Positions 25,132 to 33,852 of a stretch of 64,000 bases of DNA are shown piece by piece. The position numbers were made by a program, and so were the translations under genes. The notes below the pieces were generated by a model. The model was not told the DNA's origin. It saw nothing but the letters and a program-made list of their open reading frames with translations, and did not search any database. Position 1 is the first letter of the stretch. Every line of letters begins with the position of its first letter. The DNA is from Paenibacillus sp. FSL R10-2734 (GTDB taxonomy: Bacteria; Bacillota; Bacilli; Paenibacillales; Paenibacillaceae): the NCBI RefSeq assembly GCF_037963865.1, contig NZ_CP150170.1, positions 6,696,001 through 6,760,000 on the forward strand. Reading direction: 5' to 3'.

Positions 25132-27300
25132 TTAGATTTCGTACCACTTAATCTCATTCGCTTCTAGCTTGAGTGAGAAGCTAGAACCATCACCACGATA
25201 AACGACCGTTTCCTGCGGCTCATAAGTGTTGTTTACGACGCAATATTTACCATTCTTAACATAGGCGTGAACCTCAACATTATAGTTTTCACTGAACCAG
25301 CGGTTTAGCTCGTGGTCACTGTGAGTACTCCAGAGGATCGCACGGTAAAGTAAGCGACTGTTCTCAAAACTATAAGGTAATCCACTGATGTAGACAGATC
25401 GTCCACTACCGAAATCATTCACAGCGAGTTGAACTTCTTTATCAACCTGACGGAGGACAGTGGTGCCCTCGAGTGCGAATATATTCTTTTTGCCTTCACC
25501 GAAATCAATGATCTTATTTCCTTCATCGTCTACACCGTAGTCCGCCGTAATGAAATGGTCCTGCTCTTCCCAGTTATATTTATCGTAACCGAGAGTGAAC
25601 CCTTTTTCTTGCTCTACTCCAAGGAGACTTGCAAGCTGGAAGTACCTTCCGTTCGCTTGATGAGCTGCGGGTTCGCCCACTCCAATGAATCCGCCGCCCT
25701 CGTGAACAAATTGCTTCACTGCTGTTACAATATCTGTATCCAGCCACCAATCTCCACCTGTATAAGCCGTATCGCCATCCCCAACATTCAAAATGACATC
25801 AATTCCTTTGAGGATGGAGGGGTCCTTCTTAATATCTTCAAAACTGATGAATTTGACATCAAAGGGTGCACCAGATAACGTCTCTATGATCCCTGCATAG
25901 CTATAATTTTGTTTTTGATAGAGAGCATGATGAACCATATGATTACCCCATGCACGCATTTTCCCCCAGCAGTTGAGTACCGCAACGGTTTTGACACTGT
26001 AAGGTGTTGTTCCTTGTACATTATCATACAAAGTACGGAATTCATCACACACACTCTCGATATAGCTCATGAAATCCGGGAAATCCAGTGCTAGCTTCAA
26101 ATATCCGCCATAACCAATTCGGTCAATCGGCTTGCGAAGAATCGCCCGTCTTGCAGTGACCCAGTTTATTTTAGCTTCACGTACAGGGTCTCCACCCTCA
26201 TAGAATGTATCTGGAAAGAAATACGGTAGAAAACGTCCCTCTGTATAATTCACGCCAGGTATATCACTGATCAGCCGAAGGGTGGATCCATTGCCTACAC
26301 TACCGACGACCGCATCTACCCCAATCGTTGAGAATTCTTCCATAAATGGCTCGGTACCAATCCAGTGATCACCAAGAAACATCATGGCTATCTTTCCATA
26401 TTCATGCGTAATATCGACTAATTCCTTAGCAAGCACAGCAACCTCACGCCGTTGAAAGGCCTGAAAGTCTTGGAACTCCTTGGTCGGAATGCGGTAGTTA
26501 TTATTATAGTAGCCCTGATCTATGATGTACTCAGCTCTAAACGGATAGCCCATCTCTTGTTCAAATTGTTTAAGAATATACGGACTAACGGATGCTGAAT
26601 AACCATACCAATCCACATATTTCTCGCGTGCAAGCTCATCGAAGATGAGCGTGAACTGATGGAAGAAGGTCGTAAATCGAATGACATTGACATATGGATG
26701 ATCTTCAATAAATTGACGTAGTCGTTGCATCGTGAACTCACGGGACTTCGGTTGGCGAACATCAAAGGTGATCTGAGGCTCAACGTTGTCCCAACCATTC
26801 GTGACTGCATTGTACATATGAACGGGATCCCACATAATATAGGCTAGAAAACTAACCGTATAATCATGGAAGGGGCTTGCATGAATAATGACACTGCCTG
26901 TTTCTTCGTTATAGTTCCATTGCTCAGTCGATATGACTTCTCCTGTGGTACGATCGATGACTTCCCACCACCGCTTGATATCATCATGACTGTTTACTTT
27001 CAGCATATCTGGATAAAGTCCCTTCATTAAAGGGATCGTGAGACTAGTACCTTCAGCAGTATAAAAAGGCGTCATAAGATACATCTGCTGGATTTCATCC
27101 GGATTTGCTTTTGCCCATCCATTTTCTTTACGAGTGGTATAGTAAGTGGAATACACCTTAGCATCGATATCCCGCAATTCTGCTGGGAAATCAGTACCAT
27201 CGCAATCACGTACAGCATCCGCGCCCCAACGCTTCATGACTTCTATTGTTTCAGGAATAACATCCAGATCTGTTGGAATCGTGACCCGTCCTTTGTTCAT
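25132..27300 (-). CDS. GH112 phosphorylase (galacto-N-biose/lacto-N-biose or galactosyl-rhamnose phosphorylase)
   Basis: A 722-residue GH112 enzyme that phosphorolyses a beta-galactoside to alpha-galactose 1-phosphate. The N-terminus GRVTIPTDLDVIPETIEVMKRWGADAVRDCDGTDFP is characteristic of the family. The catalytic acid is expected at Asp311 in MMFLGDHWIGTEPF. A partial barrel is followed by a Rossmann-like middle domain (VIVNVGDGDTAY-type segment near residue 505) and a C-terminal beta domain. There is no signal peptide, so it acts on imported disaccharide. It closes the operon with the ABC importer, 17 nt after a 55-residue membrane protein gene. Galacto-N-biose, lacto-N-biose and galactosyl-beta-1,4-rhamnose cannot be told apart by eye. 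Confidence 0.9.
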   Translation of the reverse strand: MNKGRVTIPTDLDVIPETIEVMKRWGADAVRDCDGTDFPAELRDIDAKVYSTYYTTRKENGWAKANPDEIQQMYLMTPFYTAEGTSLTIPLMKGLYPDMLKVNSHDDIKRWWEVIDRTTGEVISTEQWNYNEETGSVIIHASPFHDYTVSFLAYIMWDPVHMYNAVTNGWDNVEPQITFDVRQPKSREFTMQRLRQFIEDHPYVNVIRFTTFFHQFTLIFDELAREKYVDWYGYSASVSPYILKQFEQEMGYPFRAEYIIDQGYYNNNYRIPTKEFQDFQAFQRREVAVLAKELVDITHEYGKIAMMFLGDHWIGTEPFMEEFSTIGVDAVVGSVGNGSTLRLISDIPGVNYTEGRFLPYFFPDTFYEGGDPVREAKINWVTARRAILRKPIDRIGYGGYLKLALDFPDFMSYIESVCDEFRTLYDNVQGTTPYSVKTVAVLNCWGKMRAWGNHMVHHALYQKQNYSYAGIIETLSGAPFDVKFISFEDIKKDPSILKGIDVILNVGDGDTAYTGGDWWLDTDIVTAVKQFVHEGGGFIGVGEPAAHQANGRYFQLASLLGVEQEKGFTLGYDKYNWEEQDHFITADYGVDDEGNKIIDFGEGKKNIFALEGTTVLRQVDKEVQLAVNDFGSGRSVYISGLPYSFENSRLLYRAILWSTHSDHELNRWFSENYNVEVHAYVKNGKYCVVNNTYEPQETVVYRGDGSSFSLKLEANEIKWYEI

Positions 27301-27317
27301 CTTACATAACTCTCCCT

Positions 27318-27485
27318 TTATTTAAATTTCCGATTATAGAACCAGAGAAGACTTATTAGAAGTGCTAACCCTAGCAGCATCATTCCAAGCCCGGGTGCAC
27401 CAATATTTTTTTGCCCAATAATAACGAGTACTAGCGCGAAGATGAAGACAATCAATATCAACAAATTGCGTAACGGATTACTCAT
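27318..27485 (-). CDS. Small two-helix membrane protein (55 residues)
   Basis: A 55-residue ORF between the permease and GH112 genes. It begins MSNPLRNLLILIVFIFALVL and contains two hydrophobic segments (about residues 8-24 and 34-50) joined by a GQKNIGAPG loop, ending in basic FYNRKFK. It starts at ATG 27485 with AAGGTG 5 nt upstream. Its stop is followed by AAAGGGAGAG, the ribosome binding site of the phosphorylase gene. The close fit in the operon makes it a real gene. It could be a small transporter-associated subunit; no function is known to me. Confidence 0.75.
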   Translation of the reverse strand: MSNPLRNLLILIVFIFALVLVIIGQKNIGAPGLGMMLLGLALLISLLWFYNRKFK

Positions 27486-27494
27486 AGTAGCACC

Positions 27495-28388
27495 TTAACC
27501 TTTCAGCCCGCCCATGGTCATGCCTTGGGTAAGCTTCTTTTGTACTAAAATATAAAGAATAAGGGTTGGCAGCATGACTAGTACTAAACCTGCATACATT
27601 TGTCCATATTCGACGGCTGATTTCTGAGCAGCCATCAGATTCATTAAACCGACTGGTAATGTTCGAAGTCCTGGCTTCGTTAATAAAGTCATCGAAATGA
27701 TATATTCGTTCCAGAAGGAGAGGAAATTAAACAAGATAACCGTGACAATGCTAGGTTTAGCCATTGGCATAATAATCTGTACCATCGTTCGGAAATAGCT
27801 TGCGCCATCTACAGAAGCTGCTTCTTCAAATTCCCTAGGTAATGATTTAAAGTAGCCCGCCAGTAGATAAATAGTGAACGGAAGTGCCATTGCAGCATAG
27901 ACAAGTGCTAGAATAAACAAATTATTCAAGAGAATCGGCTGTCCAAATAAATTGCGAGCAACCTTATCGCCGTTATTGAGCATGAGAAAGATCGGAACAA
28001 CAATATAGTTCACATTGATAAATAATCCTGCCATAAACATCAAATTCAAGATGACGCTTCCCTTGAATTTATACCGTGCTAGCACATAAGCAGCTGGTAA
28101 TGCAATGACCAGTAGAAGAGAAATCGCAATGACAGTTACGATTACGGAGTTGAACATATAACTGCCCATTTTAGCTTTCTGCCAAGCATCCGCGAAGTTC
28201 TGTAGATAAATCCCTTTTGGAAGAGCCCAAGGATTAGCATAGAATTCAACATCCTGTTTGATGGAGGCCATGAACGCCCAAGCTACAGGGACGATAATGA
28301 TAATGGCTAGTAGGATCAGCACTACATAGATAAAGCCCTTATAGAACTTATCACTGGCCCCATGATGTATGAGTTTATTATTCTTCAA
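27495..28388 (-). CDS. Carbohydrate ABC transporter permease (MalG type)
   Basis: A 297-residue inner-membrane permease with six predicted helices. The EAA loop motif is clear: EFEEAASVDGASYFRTMVQIIMPMAKP near residues 184-210, where it contacts the ATPase. The C-terminus QKKLTQGMTMGGLKG is typical of MalG-type proteins. It forms a heterodimer with the permease encoded 12 nt upstream. No ATPase gene lies in the operon, so a shared MsmX-type ATPase encoded elsewhere is expected. The substrate is probably the beta-galactoside used by the GH112 enzyme. Confidence 0.93.
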   Translation of the reverse strand: MKNNKLIHHGASDKFYKGFIYVVLILLAIIIIVPVAWAFMASIKQDVEFYANPWALPKGIYLQNFADAWQKAKMGSYMFNSVIVTVIAISLLLVIALPAAYVLARYKFKGSVILNLMFMAGLFINVNYIVVPIFLMLNNGDKVARNLFGQPILLNNLFILALVYAAMALPFTIYLLAGYFKSLPREFEEAASVDGASYFRTMVQIIMPMAKPSIVTVILFNFLSFWNEYIISMTLLTKPGLRTLPVGLMNLMAAQKSAVEYGQMYAGLVLVMLPTLILYILVQKKLTQGMTMGGLKG

Positions 28389-28400
28389 GTGGTCCCCTCC

Positions 28401-29294
28401 TTAATATTCCAAATGTTCACGGCTCGTGACTGCGTTCAGGATAGCAGCTAGTGCGAACGAGAACAGGAACACGATGACACCGATCGCCATACCGTAACCA
28501 TACGAGGAGTTGGTATAAGCCTCTTTGTACATATAGCTCAAGAACACCTCAGTGGAACCGTCAGGACCGCCTCCAGTCATCGCCACAACGAACAGGAAAC
28601 TCATATTGATCGTGCTGATGACAAAAAAGGTAAGTGTGGTACGGATATTCGTCCAGATTAACGGAATGGTAATGGTGAAAAATTGATGCATCCTGCCCGC
28701 ACCCTCGAGGTCAGCGGATTCATATAAGCTTTCAGGGATATTTGCCATACTCGCCATATACATAACCATGTAATAACCGATAGCCTGCCAGATCATAGCA
28801 CCTGCGAGTGAGAAAATAACGATTTTCTGATCACCCAACCAAAGCGTTGGGTCCGATGCTGCACCACGGAATAAATTCAAGATTGCATTTAGCAGTCCGC
28901 TATTCGGATCATAAATTGCTGAGAAAATCGCACTGATAACTACAACAGATAAGATGTTCGGTATGTAGAAGATCACTCGCAACAAATTTTGTCCTTTCAG
29001 ATTCTCACGAGAAAGCACAGACGCGAACACTAGTGCAAAAGCAAAGGTAATAATCGTAACTAAAATGATCAGTAGAAGACTGTTCTGAAACGCTTGATAG
29101 AATTTATCACTATGAAAAAGTTTCTCGAAATTTTGCAGCCCTACAAAGGTTTTGTCATCAGTGTATCCGCCCCATTTGTATGTGGACATACGGAATACGT
29201 TGATTGTAGGTATGATTAGAAAAACAATGAATAGGATTACGGCGGGAGCAAGACAGAAGAAAATAAAACGCCCTTGTCCTTTCTTGATTTCCAT
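28401..29294 (-). CDS. Carbohydrate ABC transporter permease (MalF type)
   Basis: A 297-residue membrane protein with about six helices and the EAA motif ESLYESADLEGAGRMHQFFTITIPLIW near residues 188-214. The N-terminal FIFFCLAPAVILFIVFLIIPTI is the usual first helix of MalF-type sugar permeases. It pairs with the MalG-type permease encoded 12 nt downstream. A stem-loop with a T-run separates it from the binding protein gene upstream. Confidence 0.93.
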   Translation of the reverse strand: MEIKKGQGRFIFFCLAPAVILFIVFLIIPTINVFRMSTYKWGGYTDDKTFVGLQNFEKLFHSDKFYQAFQNSLLLIILVTIITFAFALVFASVLSRENLKGQNLLRVIFYIPNILSVVVISAIFSAIYDPNSGLLNAILNLFRGAASDPTLWLGDQKIVIFSLAGAMIWQAIGYYMVMYMASMANIPESLYESADLEGAGRMHQFFTITIPLIWTNIRTTLTFFVISTINMSFLFVVAMTGGGPDGSTEVFLSYMYKEAYTNSSYGYGMAIGVIVFLFSFALAAILNAVTSREHLEY

Positions 29295-29315
29295 TAGTCC
29301 ATCTCCTTCTTAAGG

Positions 29316-29351
29316 TAAAAATAATGGTGGCCGCTTGCGCATGCCACCATT
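29316..29351 (-). terminator. Intercistronic attenuator between binding-protein and permease genes
   Basis: AATGGTGGC (29323-29331) pairs with GCCACCATT (29343-29351), 11-nt loop, and ATTTTTACC follows on the minus strand. Leaky termination here would favour the binding protein over the permeases. Confidence 0.65.
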
Positions 29352-29388
29352 GTTCACAGATTGAATAGGTTTCTAGCGTTGCCTTAGA

Positions 29389-30756
29389 TTATTTTAATGC
29401 TCCACGTAATTGATCGCTTGCTTTCGTAATAGCTTCAACCCACTGTGCTTGTGTCTTTGCCTTAGTCACGAGGGAATCCACGGTACCAAATACAGTATCT
29501 GAAATACTTACCCCTTCAACCGGATCTGTAGTAGCAAATGCACCCATAGCTGCCTTTGCACCACCGTCATAGATGCTATAGAAGAGTTTATTATCACCAT
29601 CTAGCTTACTTGCCATGTCTTTAATAGGTTGAACTGCACCTACTTTAGCAAAAATGCCTGCTGCTTCATCTGAGTAAAGATACGCAATAAATTGTTTTGC
29701 TAGATCTGCATTTTTAGCCTTCGCAGGAACCCAGATTTGTTCAAAGAAGGTGTAGGAGAATCTGTCACCACCAGTTTTTACAGCTGGTAGAGCAGTGAAT
29801 CCCCATTTAAATCCTTCTGCACGAGGGGCTTTACCCATTTCACCAACGACCCAAGTACCGTTTGGCATGAAGATAGCTTTGTTATCAAGAATAAGCTGTT
29901 GATTCTTAGTAAAGTTATCCTTATTTCCATTCGCCGGAACTGTCTTTTCGGTATAGGTTGCTAACTTATTAATAATGTCGAATGCTTGTGTTGCTTCTGG
30001 TGATTGCCATATGCCTTCAGTGTAATTCGTCGCTTTCGTGAAGAACTCAGGACCACCAACTTCGTTAAGTAAAGCATAAAAGAAAGAATCGAAGTAACCG
30101 GTAGTTGGATAGGCAAACAATGCGATTCCATCTGCTTTAGCTTTATCACCTAATGCCCACATTTCATCCCAAGTGGTAGGGACGGTCCAGCCTTTTTCCT
30201 CAAGTAAGCCAGCATTGTAGAATAGACCCGTTGGGCTATAGAACATTGGCATCAGAAAGGTCTTTCCATCACCATAAGGGTTCGTAATGGTTGTATCCGT
30301 AAACCCAGGAATAAGCTTGTCCTTTACGGTAACACTCTCACCCGGAACAGTCATTGAAAGCACGTCTGTAAGATCCGTGAGGTTATTGTCTTTAATGAAG
30401 GTTTCTGTCAAACCTTTAGGCTGACCTACGGCAAGATGGATGACGTCAGGAAAATCTCCTGATTTCATACCAGGTCCGATAACATCTTCAAGGCTTTTGT
30501 CGATCGTTGATTCAACTTTCACACCAGGGTTAGCTTTTTCAAATCCAGCAATAACCTCTTTCCATACATCAGATCCGTAAGCGGTTTCTAAAGCGGCTAG
30601 CTTAAGAGTACGAGTTTCGGCAGTCGAATTAGAATTCTTCGATGTGTTGGTGGCATCTGTAGATGTGGAACTAGAATTACTTTCAGAATTACCACCACAA
30701 GCCGCAAGACTTAGAGACAGTGCAGCTGTAAGTGCAAGGCTAAGAACTTTTCTCAT
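29389..30756 (-). CDS. Sugar-binding lipoprotein of the GH112 operon
   Basis: A 455-residue extracellular solute-binding protein. The signal peptide MRKVLSLALTAALSLSLAAC ends in a lipobox (LAAC, Cys20), followed by GGN and a Ser/Thr/Asn-rich linker. The mature part shows the family-1 pattern (VWKEVIAGFEKANPGVKVE, LTDLTDVL, NAGLLEEKGWTVPTTWDEMW). It is anchored in the outer leaflet of the membrane and delivers a disaccharide to the two permeases downstream. It is the first gene of the operon and is divergent from an AraC regulator. Confidence 0.94.
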   Translation of the reverse strand: MRKVLSLALTAALSLSLAACGGNSESNSSSTSTDATNTSKNSNSTAETRTLKLAALETAYGSDVWKEVIAGFEKANPGVKVESTIDKSLEDVIGPGMKSGDFPDVIHLAVGQPKGLTETFIKDNNLTDLTDVLSMTVPGESVTVKDKLIPGFTDTTITNPYGDGKTFLMPMFYSPTGLFYNAGLLEEKGWTVPTTWDEMWALGDKAKADGIALFAYPTTGYFDSFFYALLNEVGGPEFFTKATNYTEGIWQSPEATQAFDIINKLATYTEKTVPANGNKDNFTKNQQLILDNKAIFMPNGTWVVGEMGKAPRAEGFKWGFTALPAVKTGGDRFSYTFFEQIWVPAKAKNADLAKQFIAYLYSDEAAGIFAKVGAVQPIKDMASKLDGDNKLFYSIYDGGAKAAMGAFATTDPVEGVSISDTVFGTVDSLVTKAKTQAQWVEAITKASDQLRGALK

Positions 30757-30993
30757 AATAACCCTCCATATTTATCTTTTTATTAGTGCTGTAAGCCGCA
30801 TACATAGGAGCTTTCTTACTCATTCATCTTATCCGATCGTTCGAGCTTCTTTCAACAAACATGTTGTCGTTCATTTTATATATCTTGCTTTATTAAAATT
30901 AAATTATAAATCATAGATTATTCCAATTTATTGTTATGTAGTCTAGTAATTGTGGTAGAGTAAGTTTATATCATCGCAAAGGAATGACTTCAT

Positions 30994-31836
30994 TTGGGAA
31001 ATGTACGCTACTGGCTACCTGGAAAAGGACGTGGAGAAATCCCTGCTAAGTTAATCTATGTCAGTTCTTCCATTTATGAAGGTGATTGGTACAGCATGCG
31101 TCATTGTCATAATTTTTCCGAGCTTTTTTATGTCCGAAGCGGGCGGGGTAATTTCATTGTAGAGGATGAAATCTATCCAGTGCAGCAGGACGATCTAGTT
31201 ATCGTAAACCCGAATGTGGAGCATACCGAACTATCGGTTAGTAGTGATCCACTAGAATATGTCGTGCTTGGGGTTGAGGGGATGAGCTTTGATTTTGGGG
31301 ATCGAAGTGCTAGCCGTAATCATGAGATCATCAATTATCGTAATCAGAGAGATGAGCTATTCTTCTATTTCAACGCCATGCTTCGGGAAACGGAAAATAA
31401 AGATGAGAACTATGAGGCCATCTGTCAAAACCTACTTGAGGTTGTAGTCACTATATTAATGCGAAACTCTGGTCATCCATTTTCCGTCGTGGCTACACAA
31501 AAAGCTAACAAGGTATGTAGTCGGATCAAACGGTATATTGACTCGAACTATTCAGAGGAGATTTCACTTGACTATCTGGCAGAAAAAGCACATTTCAGCA
31601 AGTATTATCTCGTACATACCTTCGCTAAATATTATGGGATGTCACCCATCAATTATTTAATTGAGGTCAGGCTTCGTGCGAGTAAGGAGTTACTAGAAAC
31701 CACGGATCTTTCCATTTCTCAAGTTGCGGAATCCACTGGTTTTTCTTCTCAAAGCTATTTCTCACAAAGCTTCCGTCGAAGCTGTAACCTAACTCCAAGC
31801 GATTACCGGCTTCTGGCCAAGAAACAAATTCAATGA
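30994..31836 (+). CDS. AraC-family regulator of the GH112 operon
   Basis: A 280-residue regulator with an N-terminal cupin sensor domain (RHCHNFSELFYVRSGRGNFIVEDE, residues about 36-59) and a C-terminal double helix-turn-helix (SLDYLAEKAHFSKYYLVHTF and ISQVAESTGFSSQSYFSQSF, with NLTPSDYR). The start is TTG 30994, with AAAGGA about 10 nt upstream. It faces the binding-protein gene across about 240 nt, so it probably activates the phosphorylase and importer operon in response to the imported sugar. Confidence 0.93.
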   Translation: MGNVRYWLPGKGRGEIPAKLIYVSSSIYEGDWYSMRHCHNFSELFYVRSGRGNFIVEDEIYPVQQDDLVIVNPNVEHTELSVSSDPLEYVVLGVEGMSFDFGDRSASRNHEIINYRNQRDELFFYFNAMLRETENKDENYEAICQNLLEVVVTILMRNSGHPFSVVATQKANKVCSRIKRYIDSNYSEEISLDYLAEKAHFSKYYLVHTFAKYYGMSPINYLIEVRLRASKELLETTDLSISQVAESTGFSSQSYFSQSFRRSCNLTPSDYRLLAKKQIQ

Positions 31837-31883
31837 CGTTCGTAGCATTGTGATAATTCTGTGAGCCCCTTCTTATAATTTTT

Positions 31884-31914
31884 AAAAAGGCTACTTCCTG
31901 TTTAGGAAGTAGTC
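31884..31914. terminator. Bidirectional terminator overlapping the MFS stop codon
   Basis: CTACTTCCT and AGGAAGTAG (GTTT loop) form a 9-bp perfect stem. CCTTTTT follows on the minus strand and TCTTT on the plus strand. The stop codon of the MFS gene (31902-31904) lies inside the hairpin. Confidence 0.75.
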
Positions 31915-33134
31915 TTTACTTTAGATATTTCACGACGAATAACCGCTGTCTGACTTTGCTGATCCAGTTTGTAGCATATCAACGTGATTACACATGCCGA
32001 GATCGCGAGGATAGCAGCAGCTATAGGCAGAGTGATTAATCCACCATGCTCCGCAGCCATTCCACCAATTGCGGATCCGCCTGCAATCCCCAGGTTAGAA
32101 GCTACTGGATTCAAAGATGCTGCAAGGTCCTTCGATCTTGGTGAGAACTGCTTGGCCAAATCTATCAAATAGAGCTGGGCTGGTGCGCTCACAATACTCG
32201 ACATTACGGCTAGCATCATTAGTACGATCATTCCTAGAATCGAGATCGATGCAGTCATACTAAAGATGATATAGACCACAGCTTGTATAAGAAATACGAA
32301 TCTAAGCTTACTTACCGCATTTCCGGTCGCAACCTTACCTCCAATCCAGTTGCTGACAATCGTAGCAATCCCATAGACAAACAATACGCCACTAATCGAG
32401 CTCTTAGGAATATTCATCACTTGCTCCAGTAATGGTGTAATGTACGTGTACATCACAAATACAGCTCCCACTGCCGTAACCGGAATGAGAAAGGCAAGAA
32501 TTATGCGTCCATTCGTGAGCAGTTCGATTTGATCCTTAAGTGAGCTTGGCACTGGCTTTGGTAGTTTCCGTGGAATATAAATATAGTTTAGTACAATGGC
32601 AATACCCGCTAATATTCCGTTAAGAACAAATGCAGCCGGCCAATTGAAATGCTGCCCTACAAAAGTCCCGATCGGCACACCAAATACATTTGCAACAGCA
32701 AATCCGCTCAAAATCGTTGCGATCGCTTTGCCTCTTTTCTCAGGATTAACCGCTTCATTCGCTACCGTAATGGCTACAGAAAGAACAAAACCACTTAGCA
32801 CAGCAGTAACTATTCTAGTCACTAGCAGCATACTGTACGTTCCAGTTGTAGCACTCCACAAATTTAGCAGCAGAATCAATACAAGCGATACAAGAATCGT
32901 AATTCGTTTTGGAATACGGCTGAACATGGACATCATGATTGGTGTACCAATGGCGTAAGCAATGGCGAAGCCAGATACTAAGCCCCCTGCTGTCGCCAGT
33001 GTAACTCCGAGGCTCGAGGATATTTCCGAGAGTAACCCCACAATAATATACTCCGTCGTACCCAGAATAAAAGCCATAAACGTAAACGAAAAAATTAATG
33101 CGGTCTGACGTGATGTTTTCATGTTGCTCTCCAT
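31902..33134 (-). CDS. MFS transporter (AraJ/PbuE-like DHA1 family)
   Basis: A 410-residue protein with twelve predicted helices. The first helix FMAFILGTTEYIIVGLLSEIS is the hallmark of the AraJ/NepI/PbuE-type DHA1 exporters. The helix-4 region LLVTRIVTAVLSGFVLSVAI is also family-like. It may export sugars, nucleosides or drugs. An alternative start is ATG 33122 with GGAG 6 nt upstream. It is monocistronic and ends inside a bidirectional terminator shared with the AraC regulator gene. Confidence 0.9.
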   Translation of the reverse strand: MESNMKTSRQTALIFSFTFMAFILGTTEYIIVGLLSEISSSLGVTLATAGGLVSGFAIAYAIGTPIMMSMFSRIPKRITILVSLVLILLLNLWSATTGTYSMLLVTRIVTAVLSGFVLSVAITVANEAVNPEKRGKAIATILSGFAVANVFGVPIGTFVGQHFNWPAAFVLNGILAGIAIVLNYIYIPRKLPKPVPSSLKDQIELLTNGRIILAFLIPVTAVGAVFVMYTYITPLLEQVMNIPKSSISGVLFVYGIATIVSNWIGGKVATGNAVSKLRFVFLIQAVVYIIFSMTASISILGMIVLMMLAVMSSIVSAPAQLYLIDLAKQFSPRSKDLAASLNPVASNLGIAGGSAIGGMAAEHGGLITLPIAAAILAISACVITLICYKLDQQSQTAVIRREISKVKTTS

Positions 33135-33218
33135 TCATCCTATTTATCTCTATTTTTTTAAAAGCATACCTTTCCCATAATACTCATTTAGACTATATTG
33201 AGCAATGTTAATTTCTAT

Positions 33219-33263
33219 AAAAAAGAAGCTCCTCATAAGTTCAATGAACTCATGAGAAGCTTC
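33219..33263 (-). terminator. Strong terminator without an obvious gene
   Basis: A 19-bp stem with two mismatches (33225-33243 with 33245-33263, 1-nt apparent loop, really a few nt) is followed on the minus strand by TTTTTT. The nearest upstream minus-strand gene is rdrB, 590 bases away, so it may once have served a lost gene. Confidence 0.7.
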
Positions 33264-33642
33264 TAATCCATCCTTTTTTAAAGTAGTTAGTATTTCCCGT
33301 ATGATCTTAGCAAGAATTATAGAAAAACTAGCCCATTTAGTACGGACTGGTTCTTTGCATATGATTATTATGTGGATAAATGTGCGGGTAAGGTGTTGGC
33401 TAGTCACAGCTCGAAATATGCACCATATAACACTCTAATGAGCAATTAAAACTTTGAGATCAAAAAAGGCTTGCAAGTAACATTTGTCTTCTCAAGTGAT
33501 ATCCTAATTCTTACTCCATTATAGCCCCTAGAAAGGCGACTACTTTCTTCCAATGAATAATGTCTACAATAAATTTCACTGAGGACTTACGCTTCATTCA
33601 CAATTGATAGCTATTCAACTTCAAACAAGAGTTTGTAACGAG

Positions 33643-33807
33643 TTAGGATATTACCCTTCTGTGTTTATCGACTGTATCATTCTTACTGTAGCCCAGATGG
33701 GTGTTCTTCTCCGCCTCCTGCAATTTTTCAAACATCTCAGCGATTAGTATATTCATGGCGTTTCGTGCATCTTGAGCGGTAACCAGCTTTATAGAATCTT
33801 ACTTTGA
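33643..33807 (-). pseudogene. IS256-family transposase remnant (N-terminal fragment)
   Basis: A minus-strand open stretch of about 54 codons between stops reads LVTAQDARNAMNILIAEMFE, then KLQEAEKNTHLGYSKND. This matches the conserved N-terminal region of Mutator/IS256-type transposases (A-x-D-I/A...E-M-x-x-H-L-G-Y). It has no start codon, ends in TAA and lacks the catalytic DDE domain, so it is a dead fragment. It lies 46 bases downstream of the rdrB stop codon and marks the edge of the defence operon. Confidence 0.7.
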
Positions 33808-33852
33808 TCGAACTCGATAAGTCGACTCCATTGATAAATGGACAATCTACAG

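Larger units (their letters stand above)
33135..33852. other. Gene-poor region with a terminator and a transposase remnant
   Basis: No intact gene is supported over about 700 bases. It contains a strong minus-strand terminator (33219-33263), a 28-codon ORF of doubtful status (33511-33597) and an IS256-type transposase fragment (33643-33807). It separates the RADAR operon from the MFS gene and looks like a rearrangement scar. Confidence 0.6.

Noticed and set aside
33150..33407. An 85-codon open frame on the minus strand
   Set aside because: A strong terminator hairpin with its T-run lies inside it, it has no ribosome binding site, and the translation resembles no protein.
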